Assembly (NCBI GenBank): GCA_017469785.1
Contig: JAFUFU010000001.1
Span: forward strand, 59,109 to 123,108
Direction of reading: 5' to 3'
Origin: Treponema sp.
Lineage (GTDB): Bacteria > Spirochaetota > Spirochaetia > Treponematales > Treponemataceae
DNA: 64,000 nt
In this document: positions 43,535-52,507 of the stretch, piece by piece
Layout of the letters: every line of letters starts with the position of its first letter
How positions within the stretch are numbered: position 1 is the stretch's first letter
Translations under genes and position numbers: made by a program
The notes under the pieces: model-generated
Database searches by the model: none
Told to the model about the DNA's origin: nothing
Seen by the model: only the letters and a program-made list of their open reading frames with translations

Positions 43535-44455
43535 ATGAGTGAAAAAGGAAAGAAAAATAAAAAGAAGACCGGATTGGGACTGGCACTCTGGATTCTTGCT
43601 TTTTTGATTATTTTGATTGTTTTTTTGGTCAAACAGGAAGAGATAAAAGAAAATTTTGACAAATCTGGAGCAAGCGCACTCATTGAGAAAAAAATCGGAA
43701 AGGATATTTTTGACGACAAAAAAGACGGAAGCGAAGAAACTGTCATTCAATTGAAAAAGGAAAAGCCGGTCGAAGCAGTGAAAGCTGCTCCTGCAGAGGT
43801 GGAGCCTCAGCTTGTTGAAAGAAAAGAATCTCAAACTCCAATAGCTCAGACAGAAACAAAGAGTCAACCTGTAGCTGTGGAGACCGAAAAGCATAAAACG
43901 CAGCCGCAACCTGAGAAGAGACAGCCTGTCCAGCAGGAAACAAAAACGGCCAGCAAGACTCAGGCTGAAGAGAAAAGCAAGGCTTCTGTCGAAGTGAAAA
44001 CGGCAACTCAAACACAGGCTCCGGCAAGCACTGTGTCAAACACGACAAAAGCGATGCTCTGTTTTGTGGCGATTGATTCAGACGGTCTGGTGGTGCGAAA
44101 AGAGGTGAGCCGAAGCGTTTCAAAAGACGCGCCCTTGGTGGAGTCTCTGAAGGAGCTGCTAAAGGGACCGACAGCCACGGAATCAAAAACCGGCTGCCAG
44201 ACTTATATTCCGGCTGGAACACACCTGATTGGGGCTAGCATAAAAAACGGAATAGCATATTTGAATTTCAGCGAAGAATTTCAGTTCAATGATTTCGGCC
44301 CCATGGGACTTAACGTGCAGCTTATGCAGATTGTATACACGGCCACGAGCTTTTCATCGGTAAAGAAAGTCCAATTTTTAATTGACGGAAAAACACTTGA
44401 CTATCTGAGTGAGGGGGTCTGGATCGGCAGTCCCCGCGGAAGAAATGATTATTAG
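43535..44455 (+). CDS. Membrane-anchored GerMN-domain protein
   Basis: The 306-residue protein has a single N-terminal membrane segment (GLALWILAFLIILIVFLV). A long Gln/Thr/Lys/Glu-rich linker (residues ~60-170) follows, then a C-terminal GerMN domain (LKELLKGPTATES, IPAGTHLIGASIKNGIAYLNFSEEF, QLMQIVYTATSF). GerMN domains bind peptidoglycan or septal complexes in sporulating bacteria; their role in spirochaetes is unknown. It faces the periplasm by topology. Confidence 0.85.
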   Translation: MSEKGKKNKKKTGLGLALWILAFLIILIVFLVKQEEIKENFDKSGASALIEKKIGKDIFDDKKDGSEETVIQLKKEKPVEAVKAAPAEVEPQLVERKESQTPIAQTETKSQPVAVETEKHKTQPQPEKRQPVQQETKTASKTQAEEKSKASVEVKTATQTQAPASTVSNTTKAMLCFVAIDSDGLVVRKEVSRSVSKDAPLVESLKELLKGPTATESKTGCQTYIPAGTHLIGASIKNGIAYLNFSEEFQFNDFGPMGLNVQLMQIVYTATSFSSVKKVQFLIDGKTLDYLSEGVWIGSPRGRNDY

Positions 44456-44460
44456 CCGGT

Positions 44461-44545
44461 AAAAGGCCGCCCCGCTATGGAGCGACGCGCTTGCGCGGTG
44501 CGAAGCACTGAGCGTGAGCGAATCGCGGAACAGCGGCAGCAAGGT
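44461..44545. repeat. GC-rich palindromic intergenic repeat
   Basis: A non-coding segment between the convergent ends of the GerMN-protein gene and the following exported-protein gene. It contains CGCTATGGAGCG, GCGCTTGCGC and CGAAGCACTGAGCGTGAGCG. It shares words (TGGAGCG, GCGGAACAGCGGCAG) with the metH linker and the other GC-rich repeats. Confidence 0.5.
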
Positions 44546-44558
44546 GATTGGCGCAGAA

Positions 44559-45629
44559 TTATTCAAAACTGGCTAGAATCTCGTTGAAATATTTTTTATT
44601 CGGTTCGTACGCCCCGGCGTAAACGGTGAGAGTGTAGAGCCCGACGGTTTTGGGGTCGATTTCACGCAAGAATTTGAAGTCATATGTATAAGTGTCGCTT
44701 TCGGCATGGTAGGAAACCTGCGTGAAGAGAGTTCCGTTTGCTTTGACTTCAATTTTTTGATTCTGCCAGTTTGGATAGACGAACTCGTTTCCCAAAAGAA
44801 GGCGGCGTTTGAGCACATCTGTCTGGTTTTCAGAGGAGGCCGAGACCTCATTCACTGTTAGAACGGCGACATTGCCGAGAGTGTAGAGGTTTTCTGCGAC
44901 TGGAACCCATGATGAATCCAGTTTTGCCTTGAATTCCGTGGAATTTTCTGTAGCCTTATAGTTTACTTCGAGAGCTTTTGCTTTTTTATCTTTTTTGAAT
45001 TTGTGATTTTTGTCCTTAAAGTTTTCATCAAATCCTGTGAACTTTGCGAAACTCTGGTCATTCTGTGAAACAAGCTGGCCGGCTGACACAATCTGCAAGA
45101 CTGTTTTTTTGTCAACGGAGACGATTTTTTCGAGGTTGAAAATCGGAATGAGGGGATTGTAGTAGAGCGTTACGTTTCCGCCGAACTGTGCGTAGTCCTG
45201 ATAATCTGTTTTGGGAGAAGTGATTTCACCCGCATTCTGGCGGCGTTTTGTCATCTCGTAGAAAAAATCATGGATATAATTGATTAAATCCGTGTCATCT
45301 GGCTGGATGGTGCTCAGAATTCGCTCGCCGGTAAGTTCTAGACTCTCCTTTTTTGAATCGACAGTAAAAAGAATATGGATGTTTTTTTCTGGAAGTGGGG
45401 TTATCTTTGCAAGAACGGCCGGAGCATAGTAGCGGAATCCATAGGTGGTCTCGTCGTAGTAGACGATTCCAATGTAGGATTCCCGCTCAAAGCTCGTGTC
45501 CCGGTAGTAGACATACTGGCCTGAAAAATCCGGAACTGAGGGCGTGACTGCGGGCAGGGCGTGGAAAAATGAAAAATGAAAGATGGAAAATGAAAATACA
45601 ATAAGTGATTTTTTGAAAAAGTTTGTCAT
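44559..45629 (-). CDS. Exported hypothetical protein
   Basis: The ~356-residue protein has an N-terminal signal peptide (KKSLIVFSFSIFHFSFFHA) and a mature part rich in beta strands (YVYYRDTSFERESYIGIVYY, VTLYYNPLIPIFNL). I chose 45629 because AAGGAC precedes it. The open frame continues to 45803, but that extension reads through a 27-bp tandem repeat (LQGHCL units) and cannot be real. No known domain. It precedes proS in orientation but is 190 bp away. Confidence 0.7.
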   Translation of the reverse strand: MTNFFKKSLIVFSFSIFHFSFFHALPAVTPSVPDFSGQYVYYRDTSFERESYIGIVYYDETTYGFRYYAPAVLAKITPLPEKNIHILFTVDSKKESLELTGERILSTIQPDDTDLINYIHDFFYEMTKRRQNAGEITSPKTDYQDYAQFGGNVTLYYNPLIPIFNLEKIVSVDKKTVLQIVSAGQLVSQNDQSFAKFTGFDENFKDKNHKFKKDKKAKALEVNYKATENSTEFKAKLDSSWVPVAENLYTLGNVAVLTVNEVSASSENQTDVLKRRLLLGNEFVYPNWQNQKIEVKANGTLFTQVSYHAESDTYTYDFKFLREIDPKTVGLYTLTVYAGAYEPNKKYFNEILASFE

Positions 45630-45694
45630 AGATGTCCTTAAAAAGAGTTGGCAAAAAGCCGTCATTTCCGGCGATTCAGGGAAGAGATGGGGAA

Positions 45695-45814
45695 GACCAA
45701 TAAGATTGCCGTGTCTAAGCAAGGGCGACAAGTAATGCCCTTGAAGCAAGGGCAACAAGCAATGCCCTTGAAGCAAGGGCGGCAAGCAATGCCCTTGAAG
45801 CACGGCAATGGCTC
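45695..45814. repeat. Terminal-inverted-repeat element, copy 3, with 27-bp tandem units
   Basis: It starts GACCAATAAG and holds ATTGCCGTG and CACGGCAAT like copy 1, but lacks the CCCGAAAAT hairpin. The loop of the ATTGCCGTG hairpin is expanded into three consecutive 27-bp units (45717-45743, 45744-45770, 45771-45797) that differ from one another at one or two positions. Each unit contains GCAAGGGC and ATGCCCTTG, which can pair internally. Confidence 0.8.
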
Positions 45815-45821
45815 AGGCGAT

Positions 45822-47657
45822 TTATGAATTCAGCTCGGCGAGCGCGTCTTTTACGAACTTGATTGCCTTTGTGGCGGCTTCCGTGGCTGGAACGAGCTCG
45901 GCTTCGCTTGCGGCGCGGGGCTTGAACTCAATGTTCGGAAGATTTTTGTCGCCCACGGTGATTCGAAGCGGAATTCCGATAAGCTCCATGTCGGCGAATT
46001 TTACGCCCGGTCGCTCATTGCGGTCGTCAAGAAGAACTTCGATTCCTGCGGCTTTAAGCTCGTCGTAGATTTTGTCTGCGGCTTCTTTCATGGCACCTTC
46101 GTATTTAATCGGAACGATGCAAACCTGGAAGGGAGCTACTGTCATCGGCCAGATAATGCCCTTTTCGTCGTTGTTTGCCTCGATGATTGAAGCGAGGGTG
46201 CGGTCAACGCCGATTCCGTAACAGCCCATGGTAGGCTCGGTAGGCTTTCCGTTCTGACCAAGGAAGGTTACATGCATTGATTTTGTGTATTTGTGACCCA
46301 GCTTGAAGATGTGGCCAAGCTCGTTTCCTTTTTTCTGATAGAAAACGCCGCCACAGCAAGCGCATTTGTCTCCTTCTTTTACTGTGCGGACATCTGCATT
46401 GATGTATGGAGTGAAGTCCCGGAGCGGCTCAACATGCTTTACATGGTAGCCGTTTTTGCCGGCACCGGTGATTGCGTCGTGCATTCGGGCCTGACCGTCC
46501 TTGACGACAGAATAGTCAACTACGAGAGGGCATTTTGAAGTCATGGGACCTACAAAGCCGTGGCCTGCCTGAGCGTATTCGAGGATTTCTTCATCTTCTG
46601 CCAGGACGACTTCGCTTGCCTTTAGAGTTGCGGCAAGTTTTGCTTCGTTTACATCCAAATCAGAGCGGATGCAGACGCAGGCGTAAGAAAGAGGATAGTA
46701 ATCGCCGGCCGGATCTTTGACTCTCTTCCAGTTTTTGGCACAGTCCAGAGCCGAATAGTCAAGGGAAGAGTTGATTACGCGGTAGATGAGGCACTTGATG
46801 AACATTTTCGGAGACTCATCGAAGAATTTTTCCATGTCTTCGATAGAGAAAACATTGGGAGTCTCAACTTCTTCAAGAGCCTTGTCTGTTGCAGCGACTT
46901 TTTCGCCCTTTTTGTTGGTAGACTCGTCCAAAGCGCACTCTGCCTTTTCCACATTGGCGGCATAACCGCACTTTTCGTTAGGACAGATAATCAGGGTGTC
47001 GTCGCCGATTGGAGACTCAACCATGAATTCTTCTGAGCCGCTTCCGCCCATTGCGCCAGAATCAGCCTTTACGGGAATGATTTTGAGCCCAAGCCGCTTG
47101 AAGATGCGGAAATATGCCTTTTCGTAGGCCTTGTATGACTCGTCCAGAGATTCATCGTCAGCGTTCATGGTGTAGCCGTCAGCCATGATGAATTCCCGGC
47201 CTCGCATTACGCCATATCGCGGACGGATTTCGTCCCGATATTTCGTGTTAATCTGATAGAGGTTTACGGGAAGCTGCTTGTATGAGTCAAGGCCGTCGCG
47301 GACGATGGCAGTGTAGGCTTCTTCGGCGGTTGGGGAAACTACCATGTCCTGCTCGCCCCGGTTCTTTGCCTTGAGCATTTGCGGGCCCATTGTTTCCCAG
47401 CGGCCGGATTCTTTCCAGAGTTCGCCCGGTACAATTACGGTCGGCTTGAATTCCAAAGCGCCGGCTGTTTCGTTCCATTCCTCACGGATAATATTTTCGA
47501 GTTTGTAAAGAGAGCGTACGCCCAGCGGAAGATATGTATAAAGACCGTTTCCAAGTTTGCGTGTGATTCCTGCCCTGAGCATGAGTTTGTGGCTCGCGAT
47601 GACGGCCTCAGCCGGTGCCTCGCGGAGAGTTGAGATATAGAATTTAGATGTTTTCAT
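45822..47657 (-). CDS. proS: Proline-tRNA ligase
   Basis: The 611-residue class II synthetase has the bacterial ProRS layout. Motif 1 lies around SHKLMLRAGITRKLGNGLYTYLPLG. Motif 2 is RDEIRPRYGVMRGREFIM. An editing insertion domain sits between motifs 2 and 3, and motif 3 is GIGVDRTLASIIEA. A C-terminal anticodon-binding domain follows (VCIVPIKYEG, LDDRNERPGVKFADMELIG). The start at 47657 gives the family N-terminus; the frame is open to 47729. Charges tRNA-Pro in the cytoplasm. Confidence 0.95.
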   Translation of the reverse strand: MKTSKFYISTLREAPAEAVIASHKLMLRAGITRKLGNGLYTYLPLGVRSLYKLENIIREEWNETAGALEFKPTVIVPGELWKESGRWETMGPQMLKAKNRGEQDMVVSPTAEEAYTAIVRDGLDSYKQLPVNLYQINTKYRDEIRPRYGVMRGREFIMADGYTMNADDESLDESYKAYEKAYFRIFKRLGLKIIPVKADSGAMGGSGSEEFMVESPIGDDTLIICPNEKCGYAANVEKAECALDESTNKKGEKVAATDKALEEVETPNVFSIEDMEKFFDESPKMFIKCLIYRVINSSLDYSALDCAKNWKRVKDPAGDYYPLSYACVCIRSDLDVNEAKLAATLKASEVVLAEDEEILEYAQAGHGFVGPMTSKCPLVVDYSVVKDGQARMHDAITGAGKNGYHVKHVEPLRDFTPYINADVRTVKEGDKCACCGGVFYQKKGNELGHIFKLGHKYTKSMHVTFLGQNGKPTEPTMGCYGIGVDRTLASIIEANNDEKGIIWPMTVAPFQVCIVPIKYEGAMKEAADKIYDELKAAGIEVLLDDRNERPGVKFADMELIGIPLRITVGDKNLPNIEFKPRAASEAELVPATEAATKAIKFVKDALAELNS

Positions 47658-47714
47658 AGAAGATATTTTATTGAAATTTCGGGAGAGATACAACAAGAAG
47701 GATTTTTTTAATGC

Positions 47715-47842
47715 AGGGCGGTCCGGCACTTCCGTGCCGTCGCTATGTCCGCCCTTCGCTAGCGCTCATTCCTTCGCTCAGTCATTCCGACGAAAGTCGG
47801 AATCCCTTCGCTACGGAACTTCGGGGCTTCCAGCGCTACCGC
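47715..47842. repeat. GC-rich composite repeat with nested hairpins
   Basis: AGGGCGG (47715-47721) pairs with CCGCCCT (47749-47755) around an inner stem CGGCAC/GTGCCG (47724-47739). Further along, ATTCCGAC (47784-47791) pairs with GTCGGAAT (47796-47803). This ATTCC-type hairpin is shared with 12592-12614 and 55413-55433. The interval is between phosphofructokinase (3' end) and proS (5' end) and is non-coding. Confidence 0.6.
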
Positions 47843-47846
47843 AAAT

Positions 47847-49070
47847 TTACATCGTAAGATTCAAATGGCGCGGCAATCCGTCTACCATAATCGGGCTGAG
47901 TTCAGCCTGAATCAACGGATGAATGTAGTGAATCAAATCCTGTGTGACGTAATCGTCGTCGGTAATCCACTCAAGGGGGACTTTCTTTTCGACGTTGGCG
48001 ATTTTTGAGACATCAGCGGTTTCGGTGATGCACATGTATGGGTCGTCAGAAACTCGCTTCAGGACAACTACTTTGCCGGTTTCGCCTTCGAATGCTGCTT
48101 TGACAGCGGCTCCGCCGACATTGTATGCTTCGGTGATGTCCGTTCGGCTGGTCATGTGAGCGGCGCATCGCTGGAGCGTTGAAAGCTCGATTGCCCGGGC
48201 TTTTGTGCCAAGCTCAGCCGTGACTTTGTTGGCAAGGAATTTTGCACTTCCGCTCATCTGTTTGTGGCCGAAAGCGTCTACGAATTCAACGTGCTCTGCA
48301 AGCTCAAAAACGAATCGGCCGTCAGCGACTTTTATGCCTTCTGAAACTGCAACAACTATAGATTTACCGGTTTTTGAAAGCTCACGGATTTTTGCAAGAA
48401 AGTGATCCACGTCAAAGACTTTTTCTGGAAGATAAATCAGGTCGACGCCTTCGCAGTCATCAGATTTTGCAAGGGACGCGGCCGCCGTGAGCCAGCCTGC
48501 GTTTCGTCCCATAATCTCCACGATTGAAATTGTCGGGTAGTCGTAGACATGGCCGTCGCGGATAATTTCTTTCATTGTGGACGCAATAAATTTTGCCGCG
48601 CTTCCGTACCCTGGTGTGTGGTCAGTGATTGCGAGGTCGTTGTCGATAGTCTTTGGAACGCCCATGAACTTGATGTCGCTTTTTACGCTCTCGGCATATT
48701 TTGAAAGCTTGTCGATGGTGTCCATGGAGTCGTTTCCACCGATATAAAAGAAGAATTTGATGTCTAGTTTTTTGAGGATTTCAAAAATCCGCTCGTAAGT
48801 TGCCTTGTCCTTTTGGATATCAGGGAGCTTAAAGCGGCATGAGCCTAAAGCTGATGACGGTGTTCGTTTGAGAAGGTCGATGGCCATCGTTGAGTTTAGC
48901 TTGTCCGTCAAATCCACATATTTTTCGTCCAAAAGACCTTTGACACCATTGCACATTCCGTAGATTTTGTTCGCGCCTCGGTCAAGGGCTGTTTTGAAGA
49001 CGCCTGCGAGACTTGAATTGATTACAGCAGTCGGGCCTCCTGATTGTCCGACGATTACGTTTCCATTCAT
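47847..49070 (-). CDS. 6-phosphofructokinase, probably pyrophosphate-dependent
   Basis: The 407-residue protein has the PFK fold. Motif GGNDSMDT carries Asp where ATP-using enzymes have Gly (GGDGS), and PKTIDNDL carries Lys where ATP enzymes have Gly (PGTIDND). Both substitutions mark PPi-dependent PFK. Other motifs are VGQSGGPTAVIN and IVEIMGRNAGW. It makes fructose 1,6-bisphosphate reversibly. GGGGGAAAA precedes the chosen ATG; the frame continues to 49178 through a repeat element and is not used. Confidence 0.88.
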   Translation of the reverse strand: MNGNVIVGQSGGPTAVINSSLAGVFKTALDRGANKIYGMCNGVKGLLDEKYVDLTDKLNSTMAIDLLKRTPSSALGSCRFKLPDIQKDKATYERIFEILKKLDIKFFFYIGGNDSMDTIDKLSKYAESVKSDIKFMGVPKTIDNDLAITDHTPGYGSAAKFIASTMKEIIRDGHVYDYPTISIVEIMGRNAGWLTAAASLAKSDDCEGVDLIYLPEKVFDVDHFLAKIRELSKTGKSIVVAVSEGIKVADGRFVFELAEHVEFVDAFGHKQMSGSAKFLANKVTAELGTKARAIELSTLQRCAAHMTSRTDITEAYNVGGAAVKAAFEGETGKVVVLKRVSDDPYMCITETADVSKIANVEKKVPLEWITDDDYVTQDLIHYIHPLIQAELSPIMVDGLPRHLNLTM

Positions 49071-49106
49071 AGATTTTCCCCCTGAAATTACTGTTATAAA
49101 AAAATT

Positions 49107-49124
49107 CCCCGCATGGAGGCGGGG
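49107..49124 (-). terminator. CCCCGC hairpin upstream of phosphofructokinase
   Basis: CCCCGC and GCGGGG pair across a short AT-containing loop, resembling the hairpin after tatD. It may end transcription from the upstream dehydrogenase gene. Confidence 0.4.
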
Positions 49125-49136
49125 TAAAAGACGGTC

Positions 49137-49201
49137 GAGAATTTCGCAAGCGAAATTCTCGTTAAGTAAAAAACGCATGGATGCGTTTTTTACGACGGCT
49201 G
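49137..49201. repeat. Two-hairpin repeat element, copy next to the dehydrogenase gene
   Basis: Hairpin 1 is GAGAATTTCGC/GCGAAATTCTC (AA loop), followed by GTTAAG, hairpin 2 AAAAAACGCAT/ATGCGTTTTTT (GG loop) and CGACGGCTG. The last codons and the stop of the minus-strand dehydrogenase lie inside it: CAGCCGTCG encodes its final Gln-Pro-Ser. A copy with other stems is at 63727-63778. Confidence 0.7.
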
Positions 49202-49999
49202 CTTGCCGATGTAAGCGAGGATACCGCCGTCAACATAGAGGATGTGGCCGTTGACTGCGTTAGAAGCGTCTGATGCCAGGAATACTGCAGGACCTGCGAG
49301 TTCCTCTGCATCAAGCCAGCGACCAGCCGGAGTTTTTGCGCAGATGAACTGATCGAAGGGATGGCGTGAGCCGTCTGCCTGCTTCTCGCGGAGTGGAGCT
49401 GTCTGCGGAGTTGCGATGTATCCAGGTCCGATACCGTTACACTGGATGTTCTGTCCGCCGTACTCTGAACAGATGTTGCGTGTGAGCATTTTGAGACCGC
49501 CCTTAGCTGCTGCATAAGCAGAAACTGTCTCACGACCGAGCTCTGACATCATTGAGCAGATGTTGATGATTTTTCCGTGGCCTTTTTTAATCATGCCTGG
49601 GAGAACTGCCTTAGAAACGATGAATGGAGCGTTCAAGTCAACGTCGATAACCTGGCGGAATTCCTCTGCTTTCATCTCAAGCATTGGGATTCGTTTGATG
49701 ATACCTGCGTTGTTTACGAGAATGTCGACGACGCCCACATCCTTCTCGATTTTTTTGACTGTTTCCTGAACTGCAGCCTCGTCTGTAACATCACAGATAT
49801 ATCCGTGTGCATCGATTCCGGCTTCTTTATAGTTTTTGAGACCGTTGTCGAGCTGTTCCTGTCCACGGTCGTTGAAAACGATTTTTGCGCCAGCTGCAGC
49901 GAAAGCCTTAGCGATTGCGAAACCGATTCCGTATGAAGCGCCAGTTACCCAAGCGACTTTTCCTGTAAGGTCAAAATCTTTCATTTTAAATTCTGCCAT
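49190..49999 (-). CDS. SDR-family gluconate 5-dehydrogenase / KduD-like reductase
   Basis: The 269-residue short-chain dehydrogenase has VTGASYGIGFAIA (NAD(P)-binding), LVNNAGI, the catalytic Ser/Tyr/Lys of SMMSELGRETVSAYAAAKGG, and a C-terminus HILYVDGGILAYIGKQPS. The ending YIGKQP is typical of bacterial gluconate 5-dehydrogenases, which are close to KduD. It reduces a keto-sugar acid and fits the hexuronate genes here. Its last three codons and stop overlap a hairpin element, so the natural end may have been replaced. GGGGGA precedes the ATG. Confidence 0.85.
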   Translation of the reverse strand: MAEFKMKDFDLTGKVAWVTGASYGIGFAIAKAFAAAGAKIVFNDRGQEQLDNGLKNYKEAGIDAHGYICDVTDEAAVQETVKKIEKDVGVVDILVNNAGIIKRIPMLEMKAEEFRQVIDVDLNAPFIVSKAVLPGMIKKGHGKIINICSMMSELGRETVSAYAAAKGGLKMLTRNICSEYGGQNIQCNGIGPGYIATPQTAPLREKQADGSRHPFDQFICAKTPAGRWLDAEELAGPAVFLASDASNAVNGHILYVDGGILAYIGKQPS

Positions 50000-50097
50000 T
50001 TCTGAAAATCCCCCAAATAATTAGATTATTTAAAGGATATTCGACAAAGATTGAAAAATCAATGAGAAAAAGAGTTTTGTTTTTTGCTATTACCGTA

Positions 50098-51723
50098 CTA
50101 TTTTATCTGTGAAAGGGAGTCCAAATATTTCGGATTCGTGATAGTCCAGTTTTGCAAGGATTTTTCGTTCAGAAGTGATGTCTTGCGGCTGGCAAGGGCA
50201 TTTTTTTCAGTTTCAAGTTCGTTTGAAACGATTGAGATTTCGGTATTGAGCCGCATGAAATCTTGAAGCCCCTGCTGGACTGTGACGCACTTCTTTTGGA
50301 AATCATCAGGGAATACGGTAAAATCATGGAATGCCCGGGCGATGATGCTTTCACTGTTGTTGAGATCACCGTAGACGACTTCTTTTTCATTGCAGAGCGA
50401 GACCATATTTTCGTTGTCGACAGCGATTGACGAGCTGAAATTGTCGAGCATGTTTCCGGTATCCTGCATGAAGCTTTCGAGAATTGCCTGAATTCCGTCA
50501 AGGGAAGTGTTTGCCGAGTTGATGAGGTTGTCCATGTCGGTTACGGAGTCTTGTACAGACTTAATCGCATCGTTCTTTGAGACTTCGATTTGCTGAAGGA
50601 TGCGGACATGGTGCAAGCGGCTCATGACCGGGCGGAGGGTCTCAAACACAGAGTAGATTCCTTTTGCCCGTGAGGTTATGTTGTGGCATGTTCCCTGAAG
50701 ATCCTTCTGGACCATATGATAGTTGTTGAATTGGCCAATCATGAGACGATATTTTTCGATTATTAAAGAAAGCTGCTTGGCGATATTATCGTTGCCGAAG
50801 GCGTGGTTGTTGAGGAAGCGTGATTCAAAATCCATGCGCTTGGTATCGGCGTTTTCCATGATTTCGACCACTTCCTGCCAGGCTCCTGCGAATTGGGCAC
50901 AGGCCTGGGAAAGAAGGGATGACAGATTTGACAGAAGGGCGATGTTTTTTTCGCAGGCGGCGATGGCAAAGCATACATAATCAAGTTCTTCGCCAGAACC
51001 AGGAGTCGCAGGATTGTATTTGTTCATCTCATTGAAGCCGTGTGTGACAGACTGGAATGCTGATGAAAGCTTAGGCCTGAATTCTGTGACTGACAATGCA
51101 CGGTCGATGGCAGGATAAATAGAATCAACTTTGCCGGAAATCTCTGAAATCGAAGGCTGGACGTTGGAAAGCATTCTCTGCAGTTCCGAGCTGCATTCCG
51201 TGTCTTTTGATGAAATTGAACGCTGGGATTCGATGATTCCAGAGAAAATTGATTTGAGAGAGTTTATCTGCTCAAGGAGCTGGGCTTCTTCTGCGCTCAG
51301 TTTGTCCGATGAAATGAACATATCCTTTGAGAGCCGCTGGAGATTCTCGGTGATTTTGCTGAAAGCCAGACCTTTTTCGCCTGATTTTACTGATATGACC
51401 ATCGCGTTGAGTGCGATAAGCTCCATTTGCTCGGAGTCTTCCTTGACTTCGGCGATAAGTTTGTCGAGGGACTGCAAATCCTTGATTTTTTCGTTGAGCT
51501 TGTCAAAAATCGGGGTGTATTTTTCACTGAAATTTGCCATGTTGGATGAAGATTTTGCCGTAAGAGAACCAGAAATGGATGAAAGCGCATTCTTCAGATC
51601 CTGAAAAGTTGTGTGGCTGTCCGGAACCGTGAGCTGCGGAAAAACCGAGCTGAGCTGGGTGAAAATTCCCTCGCATTTGGAATTGATTGTGTTGAGCTGT
51701 GAAAGAGCTGCGCTTGCGTTCAT
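50098..51723 (-). CDS. Cytoplasmic chemoreceptor-like coiled-coil protein
   Basis: The 541-residue protein is helical throughout and has no membrane segment or sensor domain. Residues ~92-135 (MELIALNAMVISVKSGEKG, then KITENLQRLSKDM) match the pattern of the MCP signalling hairpin tip, where receptors have LLALNAAIEAARAGE. The key Glu and Arg positions are altered (VISVKSGE). It may be a degenerate receptor that binds CheA/CheW, or an unrelated filament-like protein. No other che gene is adjacent. Confidence 0.6.
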   Translation of the reverse strand: MNASAALSQLNTINSKCEGIFTQLSSVFPQLTVPDSHTTFQDLKNALSSISGSLTAKSSSNMANFSEKYTPIFDKLNEKIKDLQSLDKLIAEVKEDSEQMELIALNAMVISVKSGEKGLAFSKITENLQRLSKDMFISSDKLSAEEAQLLEQINSLKSIFSGIIESQRSISSKDTECSSELQRMLSNVQPSISEISGKVDSIYPAIDRALSVTEFRPKLSSAFQSVTHGFNEMNKYNPATPGSGEELDYVCFAIAACEKNIALLSNLSSLLSQACAQFAGAWQEVVEIMENADTKRMDFESRFLNNHAFGNDNIAKQLSLIIEKYRLMIGQFNNYHMVQKDLQGTCHNITSRAKGIYSVFETLRPVMSRLHHVRILQQIEVSKNDAIKSVQDSVTDMDNLINSANTSLDGIQAILESFMQDTGNMLDNFSSSIAVDNENMVSLCNEKEVVYGDLNNSESIIARAFHDFTVFPDDFQKKCVTVQQGLQDFMRLNTEISIVSNELETEKNALASRKTSLLNEKSLQNWTITNPKYLDSLSQIK

Positions 51724-51857
51724 AGTAGAAATCCTTATTGATCAAGAAGTTTATCAGAAATTATTCTCAAAACACTATTATAAATTCAAATTTAAGGAAT
51801 TACAATTGAGAAAGGGATTTTATTGGAAGAAAATGTTTTTTTTGGTATGCTCTTGCC

Positions 51858-52475
51858 ATGTACAAGTTTTTTTTGATTCTTATTGCGTGTTTTATGATTT
51901 TCTCCTGCTCTAAGCCGGGGGATTTGACGATTGGTCGTGCCATGAAATCATATCAGTCAAAGGATTATGACAACGCCCTCTCATTTTTCAAGGAGGCTCT
52001 GGATGAGGAATCAAATTATTCTCCAGAACTGATTTATAATTTCATTGCGAACATTTACCTTCAGATGGACGATATTGAGAACGCAGTTGTTTATCAGGAA
52101 AAGAGCGTTGAGCTCAGGCCGGAATACAGGAATCTTGTCTCGCTTGGTATGAGCCTTCATCTCTTGAAGCGTGATGCAGAGGCAGAAGGAGCATACCGCA
52201 AGGCCATTGACCTGGATCCGCAGAAGGGCGAGGCCTACGCAAGTCTTGGCGCGCTTTATCTCGGTCAGGGGCGCTCCCAGGACGCAATTGTCCAGCTCAG
52301 GAAAGCGACTGAATTTGAGCCTAAAATCGCCGTGATGCACGCAAATCTCGCCATTGCATATGCTGCGAACGGTGAGTCCGAAAAATCTGACGCTGAATTT
52401 AAAATCGCTGAAGAACTGAAATGCGAGAATCTTGAGGAATTCAAAGAGCGTGCCGAATCTATGCAAAAACAGTGA
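51858..52475 (+). CDS. TPR-repeat lipoprotein
   Basis: The 205-residue protein has a lipoprotein signal with lipobox IFSC and about four tetratricopeptide repeats (IGRAMKSYQSKDYDNALSFF, FIANIYLQMDDIENAVVY, AYASLGALYLGQGRSQDAIVQ, MHANLAIAYAANGESEKSD). TPR lipoproteins scaffold outer-membrane or cell-wall complexes. It stands alone, with a long structured terminator just downstream. Confidence 0.88.
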   Translation: MYKFFLILIACFMIFSCSKPGDLTIGRAMKSYQSKDYDNALSFFKEALDEESNYSPELIYNFIANIYLQMDDIENAVVYQEKSVELRPEYRNLVSLGMSLHLLKRDAEAEGAYRKAIDLDPQKGEAYASLGALYLGQGRSQDAIVQLRKATEFEPKIAVMHANLAIAYAANGESEKSDAEFKIAEELKCENLEEFKERAESMQKQ

Positions 52476-52507
52476 ATCATGCTTTTGAACAGCAGGAAAA
52501 ATGCAAA

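Noticed and set aside
45717-45797. CRISPR array
   Set aside because: Units are contiguous with no spacers and no cas genes are nearby; it is an ordinary tandem repeat.
45629-45803. N-terminal extension of the 44559-45629 gene into the tandem repeat
   Set aside because: The residues are translated repeat units, and a Shine-Dalgarno and signal peptide fit a start at 45629.
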